From: UBA2334 sp049653005
Lineage (GTDB): Bacteria > Pseudomonadota > Gammaproteobacteria > Burkholderiales > Burkholderiaceae_C
Length of the DNA: 9,656 nt
NCBI GenBank assembly: GCA_049653005.1
Contig: JBASFL010000119.1
Location: forward strand, 1-9,656
Direction: 5' to 3'
The notes below the pieces were generated by a model that did not search any database, was not told the origin of the DNA, and saw nothing but the letters and a program-made list of their open reading frames with translations. Positions 1-5,881 of this stretch are shown here, in pieces. Made by a program: the position numbers and the translations under genes. Every line of letters starts with the position of its first letter. The stretch's first letter is position 1.

Positions 1-81
1 CCCAAGGTGCGCGCCTGCATCGACTGGTGGCAAGCCTGGCTGGCGGGCGCACCACCGCCCGCCCATAATCCCCCGCCATGA
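1..81 (+). CDS. 3' end of an upstream gene, probably a LysR-type transcriptional regulator (partial)
   Basis: Frame 1 is open from the window edge to a TGA at 79-81 and encodes 26 residues beginning PKVRACIDWWQAWLAG. This resembles the last helix of LysR-type regulators, where a P-[KR]-[VI]-R-x-[FC]-[IV]-D-[FW] segment is common near the C-terminus. The stop overlaps the pgpA start as ATGA (78-81), which suggests translational coupling with pgpA. Only the tail is visible, with no DNA-binding helix-turn-helix or effector domain, so the family call is an inference from one short motif. ThiL, a frequent upstream neighbour of pgpA, is an alternative that fits the visible residues less well. Confidence 0.45.
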   Translation, partial: PKVRACIDWWQAWLAGAPPPAHNPPP

Positions 82-671
82 GCGACACCGCACCGCCCGT
101 TTTGCTGGAGCCCGACCCCGAACACCCCTCGGTGCTGCGGCCGGGGCCTGCCGCCCCGCTGCGCCAGCCCCGCCCACCGCTGGCCCGGCCCACACTGGCG
201 TTCATGGCCAGCCACCCGGCCCACGCCATTGCGCTGGGGTTTGGTGCGGGCCTGGCGCGGTTTGCCCCGGGCACCGTGGGCACGCTGTGGGGCTGGGCCG
301 CGTTTGTGGTGTTGCAGCCCTGGCTCAGCGACGCGGGCTGGGCGCTGGTGATCGCGGCCAACCTGCTGCTGGGTTGGTGGGCCTGCACCGTCACCGCCCG
401 GCACATGGGCCTGCCCGACTCCAGCCACATGGTGTGGGACGAGGTGGTGGCCATCTGGCTGGTGCTGTGGGTGTTGGCCCCGGCCGACTTCGGCACCCAG
501 GTGGCGGCGTTTGCCGTGTTCCGCTTCTTCGACGCGGTGAAGTTCGGCCCCATGGCCTGGGCCGATCAGGCCTTCAAAGGTTTTGGCCCCCGGGGCGGCT
601 TTGGCGTGATGCTGGACGACCTGGCCGCTGCGTTTTGCACGCTGCTGGTGTTTGCCGTCTGGCGTTTTTGA
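78..671 (+). CDS. pgpA: Phosphatidylglycerophosphatase A (PgpA family)
   Basis: A 197-residue inner-membrane enzyme that dephosphorylates phosphatidylglycerophosphate to phosphatidylglycerol, the last step of that phospholipid pathway. The PgpA family motifs appear in order: glycine-rich segment with PGTVGTLWGW at residues 64-73, the acidic pair in VWDEVVAIW (Asp121-Glu122), FRFFDAVKFGP near 148-158, and the C-terminal GGFGVMLDDLAA around 173-184 (Asp180-Asp181). Hydrophobic stretches near 71-82, 87-105, 122-137 and 183-196 fit membrane helices. The first ~40 residues are proline-rich and seem extra compared with the usual ~160-170 residues. ATG 78 is chosen because its ATGA overlaps the upstream stop, although no clear Shine-Dalgarno is visible. 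Met43 (ATG at 204) is the alternative start and would give a family-typical length. The gene ends 24 bp from the convergent cyclase gene. Confidence 0.93.
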   Translation: MSDTAPPVLLEPDPEHPSVLRPGPAAPLRQPRPPLARPTLAFMASHPAHAIALGFGAGLARFAPGTVGTLWGWAAFVVLQPWLSDAGWALVIAANLLLGWWACTVTARHMGLPDSSHMVWDEVVAIWLVLWVLAPADFGTQVAAFAVFRFFDAVKFGPMAWADQAFKGFGPRGGFGVMLDDLAAAFCTLLVFAVWRF

Positions 672-695
672 GGCGAGTGGCCCCAGGCGGCCCCG

Positions 696-1715
696 TCAGG
701 CGAAGGTGACGCGGTCACGCCCCGCTTGTTTGGATTGGTACAAAGCGCCATCGGCACGGGCAATGAAATCTTGCGGCCCGTCGCCGGGCTGCAGGGCCGT
801 CACGCCACCGGAAATGCTGACGGTCAACACCACCTCTTGTGTGCGCCGGTCTCTCAGCTTCATGGCCTTGGTGTGCTGGCGCACCGTTTCGGCCATGGCC
901 ATGCTCTGCGCCACCGACGAACTGGGCATCAGGATTGCAAACTCCTCACCGCCGTAACGGGCCACCGAGTGGGCTTTGTCGGGCACACAAACCCGCAGCA
1001 ACTCGCCCAGCGCCTGGATCACCCGGTCGCCCATCACATGGCCGTGGGTGTCGTTGACCTTTTTGAAGTGGTCGATGTCCAACATGATCAGGCAATGGGC
1101 CTTGTCCGACGCGGCGGGGGTCCCCATCATGCTGGCCAGTTGTGTGTCAAACCCCTTGCGGTTCAGCACTTTGGTCAGCGGGTCCAGCGTGGCCTCGGTG
1201 CGGGCGCGGGTCAGCTCGGTCTGGAGTTGCTCGATTTCCTGGCGGCTGGCATCCACCTGCTGGCGCAGCACCTGAACCGACGACTGCATTTGGGCGGTGC
1301 CCGCCAAGGTTTCGGCCAGTTGGGACGACAAATGGGCCGAGTCGTTGTGTTGCAGCGCCGTGGACAACCCACTGAGCTGCGCGCCAAAAGACCCCGCCTG
1401 GTCCCCGGTCTGGCGGGCGCTTTCGGCCACCCCGGCCATCATCACCTGAAACCGGCTGGTGATGCGGTCCATGGCCTGGGGGTCCACATCGGCCACAAAA
1501 TTTTGGTACAGCCGAACAACCGACGCGTCGCTCAGCCGTGGCTCCGTTTGCTGGACCACCCCCACCGCCTGTGTCAGCGGCGGGTTGGTGCCCGCCGCAT
1601 ACTCGTACCACACCGCAAACGACACGGGGTGAAACGGTGCATCGTGCTGCCCCAAAAGCGCCAGTGTTTTGCGCAGCAACTCAGCGCTTTGCTCTTTGGT
1701 TTCGGTGTATCGCAC
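696..1715 (-). CDS. Diguanylate cyclase (GGDEF domain, GGEEF active site)
   Basis: A 339-residue protein predicted to condense two GTP into the second messenger c-di-GMP. The C-terminal GGDEF domain spans about residues 172-339: DPLTKVLNRKGFD (178-190), the metal-binding Asp213 in MLDIDHFKKVND, the active-site GGEEF at 255-259, and the closing ADGALYQSKQAGRDRV. The inhibitory I-site position, where RxxD would lie five residues before the signature, reads DKAH, so product inhibition through this site is not expected. The N-terminal ~150 residues contain PVSFAVWYEYAAGTNPPL (30-47), a helical region typical of Burkholderiales GGDEF proteins, followed by a coiled coil at about 140-175. There are no membrane segments, so it is probably cytosolic. 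The start is GTG at 1715, backed by a GGGAG nine bases upstream. The gene is convergent with pgpA and divergent from pncC. Confidence 0.93.
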   Translation of the reverse strand: MRYTETKEQSAELLRKTLALLGQHDAPFHPVSFAVWYEYAAGTNPPLTQAVGVVQQTEPRLSDASVVRLYQNFVADVDPQAMDRITSRFQVMMAGVAESARQTGDQAGSFGAQLSGLSTALQHNDSAHLSSQLAETLAGTAQMQSSVQVLRQQVDASRQEIEQLQTELTRARTEATLDPLTKVLNRKGFDTQLASMMGTPAASDKAHCLIMLDIDHFKKVNDTHGHVMGDRVIQALGELLRVCVPDKAHSVARYGGEEFAILMPSSSVAQSMAMAETVRQHTKAMKLRDRRTQEVVLTVSISGGVTALQPGDGPQDFIARADGALYQSKQAGRDRVTFA

Positions 1716-1879
1716 GGTGCCAAGCTCCCACGGGTTTTTGACGGTGTTGAGCGGGGTTGCGTGGCTGTCAGGTCAGAGACAATGCAATCCGCTGAAGGCC
1801 GAAATATCGCACAAGTGTGTGGTGCATTCCCCCGCGGCTTGCGGTGGCGTGCACGGACACAAACACACCGAAGATACAA
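1716..1879. promoter_or_regulatory. Divergent intergenic region between the cyclase gene and pncC
   Basis: These 164 bases separate two divergent genes and must hold, or lie next to, the promoters for both the cyclase and the long plus-strand unit starting with pncC. The region is visibly less GC-rich than the genes, especially about 1780-1880. A TTGACG (1738-1743) and a TTGCGT (1757-1762) followed by ACAATG (1779-1784) look like partial sigma-70 elements, but neither gives a convincing -35/-10 pair at 17 bp. I see no clear operator palindrome or riboswitch. The regulatory role is inferred from gene layout, not from motifs. Confidence 0.4.
1725..1729 (-). promoter_or_regulatory. Ribosome binding site of the diguanylate cyclase gene
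   Basis: On the minus strand this reads GGGAG, nine bases before the GTG at 1715. It supports the non-ATG start for the cyclase. No in-frame start further upstream gives a longer reading frame. Confidence 0.6.
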
Positions 1880-2386
1880 ATGAAACCAGAGCAAACTATT
1901 GAACACAGTCAAGCGCTGGCGGCACTTTTGATTCAAAAATCACAATGGCTCGCCACGGCCGAAAGCTGCACCGGCGGTTTGATCGCGGCCGCCTGCACAG
2001 ACCTGGCCGGCAGCAGCGCGTGGTTTGAGCGCGGGTTTGTGACCTACAGCAACGCAGCCAAAACCGAACTGCTGGGCGTGCCCGCGGGGTTGATTGACGC
2101 GCACGGCGCCGTCAGCGAACCCGTGGCCCGCGCCATGGCCGAGGGCGCCGTGGCCCGCTCACACGCCCAGGTGGCGGTGGCCGTGACCGGTGTGGCCGGG
2201 CCCACCGGCGGCAGCCCCGAAAAACCCGTGGGCACGGTGTGGCTGGGCTGGCACGTCAACGGACACACCAGCACCGAGTGCTGCCATTTCCCCGGCGACC
2301 GCGCCGCCGTGCGCCAGGCCACCGTGGCGCATGCGCTGCGCGGGCTGGTGCAACGGCTGGCCCCCTCACAAGGACCCACCCCATGA
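1880..2386 (+). CDS. pncC: Nicotinamide-nucleotide amidohydrolase PncC (CinA C-terminal domain family)
   Basis: A 168-residue cytosolic enzyme predicted to deamidate NMN to nicotinate mononucleotide plus ammonia, recycling NMN from the DNA ligase reaction into NAD synthesis. The CinA C-terminal fold is evident from ESCTGG at residues 28-33 (holding the presumed active serine), FVTYSNAAK at 53-61, GAVSE at 76-80, AVTGVAGPTGG at 101-111 and KPVGTVWLGW at 115-124. Its length matches stand-alone PncC, and the N-terminal molybdopterin-binding-like domain of full CinA is absent. The start is placed at ATG 1880 because the in-frame extension from 1817 adds 21 residues with no family similarity. The stop overlaps the next start as ATGA, so it heads a tightly packed plus-strand unit. 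In many betaproteobacteria pncC lies close to pgpA. Here the cyclase gene lies between them. Confidence 0.93.
   Translation: MKPEQTIEHSQALAALLIQKSQWLATAESCTGGLIAAACTDLAGSSAWFERGFVTYSNAAKTELLGVPAGLIDAHGAVSEPVARAMAEGAVARSHAQVAVAVTGVAGPTGGSPEKPVGTVWLGWHVNGHTSTECCHFPGDRAAVRQATVAHALRGLVQRLAPSQGPTP
2370..2374 (+). promoter_or_regulatory. Ribosome binding site of the dehalogenase-like gene
   Basis: AAGGA lies inside the 3' end of pncC, eight bases before ATG 2383. It fixes the start of the alpha/beta hydrolase at the ATGA overlap rather than at the in-frame ATG 2239, which would lie deep inside pncC. Confidence 0.65.
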
Positions 2387-3288
2387 CCTGGATGCAAGGC
2401 TTTGACCGCCACGCCCTCACCCTGACCGAATCCACCGCCTGTGTGCGCACCGCCGGCGTGCGGGGCAAACCCACGCTGGTGCTGCTGCACGGCTTCCCGC
2501 AAACCCACGCCATGTGGCACCGCGTGGCGCAGGCCTTGGCGCAAGACTTCTTCCTGGTGATGCCCGACCTGCGCGGCTACGGCGACTCGCACCTGTTGCC
2601 CGGCACGCCCGAGCACCCCGACCACAGCCAGCACAGCAAACGCGCCATGGCCGCCGACGTGGTGGCCGCGCTCGACGCGCTGGGTGTGGACCGTTTCTTT
2701 CTGTGCGGGCACGACCGGGGCGGGCGCGTGGCCCACCGCCTGGCGCTGGACTTTGCCGACCGCGTGCAAGGCCTGTGCGTCATCGACATCGCGCCCACGC
2801 TGGACATGTACGCCCGCACCGACATGGACTTTGCCCGCGCCTACTACCACTGGTTCCACCTGATACAGCCCGCCCCGCTGCCCGAAACCATGATCGGCGG
2901 CAACGCCGAGGCCTACCTCATGCACAAGCTGGGGGGCTGGGGCACGGGCGGCACGGCCCACATCGAGGCCGAGGCCTTGGCCGACTACCGGCGCTGCTTC
3001 TGCCGCCCCGAGGCCATCCACAGCGCCTGCGAAGACTACCGGGCCAGCGCGGACATCGACCTGGAACACGACCGCGAAAGCCGCGCCGCCGGACAGAAGA
3101 TTGCATGCCCCACCCTCGTGCTGTGGGGCAACCGGGGCGTGGTGCAGCGCCTGTTTGACCCGTTGGCGCTGTGGCAGGCCCAGTGCGCCGTGCCCGTCAG
3201 CGGCGAGGCCCTGCCCGCCGGCCACTTCATCCCCGAAGAGCTGCCCGAGACCACGGCCTGGGCGCTGCGCGACTTTTTCACGCCATGA
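2383..3288 (+). CDS. Alpha/beta hydrolase, probable haloacetate (fluoroacetate) dehalogenase
   Basis: A 301-residue alpha/beta-hydrolase-fold protein predicted to hydrolyse the carbon-halogen bond of small haloacids such as haloacetate, giving glycolate and halide. The HGFPQ oxyanion segment is at 36-40 and DLRGYGDS at 62-69. The nucleophile elbow GHDRGGR (109-115) has Asp111 as nucleophile, with Arg112 and Arg115 placed as the carboxylate-binding pair of characterised fluoroacetate dehalogenases. Asp135 (VIDIAP) and His281 (AGHFIPEE) complete the triad. His156-Trp157 in YYHWF, Trp186 and Tyr219 (EDYR) correspond to the halide-pocket residues. Surrounding segments such as LIQPAPLPETMIGG and DIDLEHDRES are also typical of this family. 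There is no signal peptide, so it is probably cytosolic. It overlaps pncC and the next gene by ATGA at each end. An epoxide hydrolase or plain esterase is less likely given Asp plus the two Arg and the HW pair. The real substrate could be a natural compound rather than a haloacid. Confidence 0.85.
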   Translation: MTWMQGFDRHALTLTESTACVRTAGVRGKPTLVLLHGFPQTHAMWHRVAQALAQDFFLVMPDLRGYGDSHLLPGTPEHPDHSQHSKRAMAADVVAALDALGVDRFFLCGHDRGGRVAHRLALDFADRVQGLCVIDIAPTLDMYARTDMDFARAYYHWFHLIQPAPLPETMIGGNAEAYLMHKLGGWGTGGTAHIEAEALADYRRCFCRPEAIHSACEDYRASADIDLEHDRESRAAGQKIACPTLVLWGNRGVVQRLFDPLALWQAQCAVPVSGEALPAGHFIPEELPETTAWALRDFFTP

Positions 3289-4550
3289 CCCAACCCACAC
3301 CCGACGCCATTGCCATCGACCCGTCACAGCTGACGGTGGGCCTGTGTGTGTGGCTCGACCTGAAATGGATGGAGCACCCGTTTCTGACCAACCGGGTGGT
3401 GGTCAAAACCGCACAAGACCTGGCCATCCTGCAAAGCCTGCCGCTGGCGGGCAAGCTGCACTACATCCCGTCCAAAAGCACGGCCGAGCCGCTGGCCCTG
3501 GGGCACACCCAGGCGCCCGAAACCGCCGTACCCGACACCCTGGCGCTGGAGCACCAGAAACTGGCCAAAGCCCGCCAAGAAAAAATGCGGCACGTCAAAG
3601 ACGCCGCCGCCCGCGCCGAACGCGCCTGGGAAAACACCGCCAGCGCCACCCGCGAAGCCTTGGTCAGCCTGGCGCGCTCGCCCCGCGCCTCGGGGCAGCA
3701 GCTGTCACAGCTGTCGCGCGACACAGCGGCCGCCATCGCCCAGGGGCCCCAGGCGTTGCTGCACCTGCTGGGCACCAAAGAAGACCACGGGCCACAGTTC
3801 CACGCGCTCAACGTCATGACGTTGTGCCTGCTGGTGGGCCACAAAATCGGGTTGAGCGAACGCGAGCTGACCGACCTGGCCATGGCCGCCCTGGCACACG
3901 ACGCGGGCAAAGCCGACATACCGCTGTCCATCCTGAAAAACGGGCACCGCAAAAAACACGAAGAAGAGCACTACCGCCTGCACGTGAAGCACAGCGTGCA
4001 GCTGGCCCGCGAGTCCAACGCGTTCAACAGCACGGCCATCGCCATGATTGCCGACCACCACGAGGCCGTTGACGGCTCGGGCTGGCCCCAGGGCAAAACC
4101 GACATGTCGGTGGGCGCCCGCATCCTGGCCATGGCCAACCGCTACGACCGGCTGTGCACCCCCGAGGGCACCGGTGTGCCCCCACTGATGCCCGCCGAGG
4201 CCCTGGCGCACATGCTGCGCCACGAAATCAGCCGCTACGACCCCCAACTGCTGCGCACCCTCATTTCGCTGCTGGGGGTGTACCCGCCGGGCACCGTGGT
4301 CAAGCTCAGCGACGGCACACTGGCGCTGTCGGTGTCGCCGGGCACCCAAATCACCGCGCCACGGGTGCTGCTGTACAGCCCCGACACGCCAGAGGCCGAG
4401 GCCCCCATGCTCGACCTGTCCAAAGAACCCCACCTGAAAGTGGTGGAAGCCGTGCGCCCCACCGACCTCAGCCCTGAAGTGTTGCTTTGGCTCAACCCCC
4501 AGAAGCGGCTGGCCTACTTTTTCTCGGTGGAAACGGGTGCGCAGGGATAA
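3285..4550 (+). CDS. HD-GYP-type phosphohydrolase with DUF3391-like N-terminus (paralog 1)
   Basis: A 421-residue cytosolic protein, a candidate cyclic-di-GMP phosphodiesterase. The N-terminal domain (about 10-70) has the DUF3391 pattern, starting IDPSQLTVGLCVWLDLKW then EHPF. A charged helical linker follows at about 86-125. The HD domain runs roughly 165-340: His173 in QFHALNV, the HD pair His205-Asp206 with Lys209 in AHDAGK, His233 in the helix HVKHSVQL, and HHE (258-260) followed by DGSGWP (263-268), where the classic signature has DGSGYP. The Asp that usually supplies the last metal ligand is Asn285 in ANRYDRLC. The C-terminal ~90 residues (GVYPPGTVVKLSDG onward) are a small domain often found after this HD type. 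The start ATG 3285 overlaps the previous stop as ATGA; the longer in-frame start at 3171 would add unrelated sequence. Activity and substrate are inferred and could differ because of the Asn and Trp changes. Confidence 0.85.
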   Translation: MTQPTPDAIAIDPSQLTVGLCVWLDLKWMEHPFLTNRVVVKTAQDLAILQSLPLAGKLHYIPSKSTAEPLALGHTQAPETAVPDTLALEHQKLAKARQEKMRHVKDAAARAERAWENTASATREALVSLARSPRASGQQLSQLSRDTAAAIAQGPQALLHLLGTKEDHGPQFHALNVMTLCLLVGHKIGLSERELTDLAMAALAHDAGKADIPLSILKNGHRKKHEEEHYRLHVKHSVQLARESNAFNSTAIAMIADHHEAVDGSGWPQGKTDMSVGARILAMANRYDRLCTPEGTGVPPLMPAEALAHMLRHEISRYDPQLLRTLISLLGVYPPGTVVKLSDGTLALSVSPGTQITAPRVLLYSPDTPEAEAPMLDLSKEPHLKVVEAVRPTDLSPEVLLWLNPQKRLAYFFSVETGAQG

Positions 4551-4594
4551 AGTCTGCCGCGTCACACCCATCACCCTCAGACACAACAACACGC

Positions 4595-5878
4595 ATGTGG
4601 ACAAAACCCGGCCCCGGTATCCCGATTGACGCATCGCAGGTGGTGGTCGGGCTCTATGTGTTCCTTGACGTGCGCTGGGACGAGCACCCCTTCATCTCCA
4701 ACCGCCTGCTGGTGAAAACGCCGAAAGACGTGGCCATCATCCAGTCGCTGGACACCAAGGGCCGCATTTTTTATTACCCCGAAAAAAGCACCGAGCCACT
4801 GCCCGAGTTCGTGCCCCCGCCCCCCTCCTCCGCCGAGGTGCAAGCGGCCATGGCCGCCGAAAAGGCCGCTGTGGAAGCCGAGCGCAAAGCCCTGGACAAG
4901 GCCAAAAAAGACAAGCGCCAGAAGCAAAAAGACGCCGCCACCCGCGCCGACCGCGCCTGGGAAAACGCCGCCCGCAACACCAAAGAAGCGCTGCTCACGC
5001 TCAACCGCTCGCCCAAAGCCGCCGGTGAACTGCTGGCCGCGCTGTCGCAAGAAACGGCCGCCACCATCTCCAACGGACAGGAAATTCTGCTGCACCTGCT
5101 GGGCGACAAAAAAGACCAGGGCCCGCAATTCCACGCGCTCAACGTGCTCACGCTGTGCATGCTGGTGGGCAAAAAAATGGGGCTCACCGAGCGCGAGTTG
5201 GCCGACCTGGCCATGGGCGCGCTGGCACACGACGCGGGCAAGGTGCAAGTGCCGTCACAAATTTTGAAAAGCGGGACGCGCAAAAAACACGAGGAAGACT
5301 TTTACCGGCAACACGTGATGTTCAGTGTGCAACTGGCCACCCAGTCCGGCGCGTTCAGCCGCGAGGCGCTGACCGTGATTGCCGACCACCACGAAGCGCC
5401 CGATGGCTCGGGCTGGCCCCGTGCCCGCACGGAGTCGTCGCGGGCGGCGCGCATCCTGGCCGCCGTCAACCGCTACGACAACCTGTGCACCCCCGAGGCC
5501 GAGGGCGTGGACCCGCTGATGCCCGCCGAAGCGCTGGCCACCATGTTCCGCCACGAGGCCACCCGGTTCGACAAAACCGTGCTGACCGTGCTCATCAAAC
5601 TGCTGGGCGTTTACCCCCCCGGCACGGTGGTGCAGCTCAGCGACACCTCGCTGGCCATGGTGGTGGGCCCAGGCCCCACCAGCCTGCAACCCCAGGTGCT
5701 GATTTACGCGCCCGAGCTGGCCAAAGACGAAGCCCCCACGCTGGAGCTGCACACCGAACCGAGCCTGAAAATCCTGGAGGCCATCAAGCCCGCCACGCTG
5801 CCACCCGACGTGCGGGCCTGGTTGAACCCCCAACAGCGCCTGTCGTACTTTTTTTCCGTCGAAGACCGCAAAGGCTGA
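4595..5878 (+). CDS. HD-GYP-type phosphohydrolase with DUF3391-like N-terminus (paralog 2)
   Basis: A 427-residue paralog of the preceding gene with the same order: DUF3391-like domain (about 10-70, IDASQVVVGLYVFLDVRW then EHPF), a linker with PPPP (74-77) and a lysine/alanine-rich coiled coil (about 80-125), an HD domain and a C-terminal cap. His212-Asp213 with Lys216 (AHDAGK), His240, HHE (265-267), DGSGWP (270-275) and Asn292 (VNRYDNLC) match paralog 1. A second histidine in the helix after the HD motif (His236 of paralog 1) is Phe243 here. By hand count about two thirds of ~180 HD-region residues are identical between the two, so they arose by duplication. The start ATG 4595 gives an N-terminus aligned with paralog 1; the upstream in-frame ATG 4487 would run through the end of the previous gene. 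It lies 44 bp after paralog 1 and 3 bp before the next gene. Predicted role is c-di-GMP or related cyclic-nucleotide hydrolysis, unproven. Confidence 0.85.
   Translation: MWTKPGPGIPIDASQVVVGLYVFLDVRWDEHPFISNRLLVKTPKDVAIIQSLDTKGRIFYYPEKSTEPLPEFVPPPPSSAEVQAAMAAEKAAVEAERKALDKAKKDKRQKQKDAATRADRAWENAARNTKEALLTLNRSPKAAGELLAALSQETAATISNGQEILLHLLGDKKDQGPQFHALNVLTLCMLVGKKMGLTERELADLAMGALAHDAGKVQVPSQILKSGTRKKHEEDFYRQHVMFSVQLATQSGAFSREALTVIADHHEAPDGSGWPRARTESSRAARILAAVNRYDNLCTPEAEGVDPLMPAEALATMFRHEATRFDKTVLTVLIKLLGVYPPGTVVQLSDTSLAMVVGPGPTSLQPQVLIYAPELAKDEAPTLELHTEPSLKILEAIKPATLPPDVRAWLNPQQRLSYFFSVEDRKG
5870..5874 (+). promoter_or_regulatory. Ribosome binding site of the FMN oxidoreductase gene
   Basis: AAAGG sits in the last codons of HD-GYP paralog 2, seven bases before ATG 5882. 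It supports this start and suggests that the two genes are translated from one message. Confidence 0.55.
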
Positions 5879-5881
5879 CCC

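Larger units (their letters stand above)
3285..5878 (+). repeat. Tandem gene duplication of the HD-GYP-type gene
   Basis: The two consecutive reading frames 3285-4550 and 4595-5878 encode proteins that align end to end with only small length differences in the linker. Some DNA blocks remain nearly identical, for example TTCCACGCGCTCAACGT around 3799 and again around 5129. Divergence is spread across the whole length, so this is an old duplication rather than a recent one. Confidence 0.8.

Noticed and set aside
672..695. Possible terminator hairpin between pgpA and the cyclase gene
   Set aside because: GGCC occurs twice (680-683 and 690-693) and could pair as a 4-bp stem, but the repeats are mainly direct copies of GGCCCC, and there is no T tract after them.
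726..1883. 385-codon open frame on the plus strand
   Set aside because: It is antisense to the diguanylate cyclase, has low-complexity composition and no family motif, and runs into the pncC start region. It is a shadow of the cyclase gene.
2044..3327. 427-codon open frame on the minus strand
   Set aside because: It covers the pncC and dehalogenase genes on the opposite strand and is Gly/Val/His/Gln-rich without motifs, so I treat it as a high-GC mirror frame.
3705..4634. 309-codon open frame on the minus strand
   Set aside because: Antisense to HD-GYP paralog 1, with the same uninformative composition. A similar shadow lies opposite paralog 2 (4577-5248), explained by the duplication.
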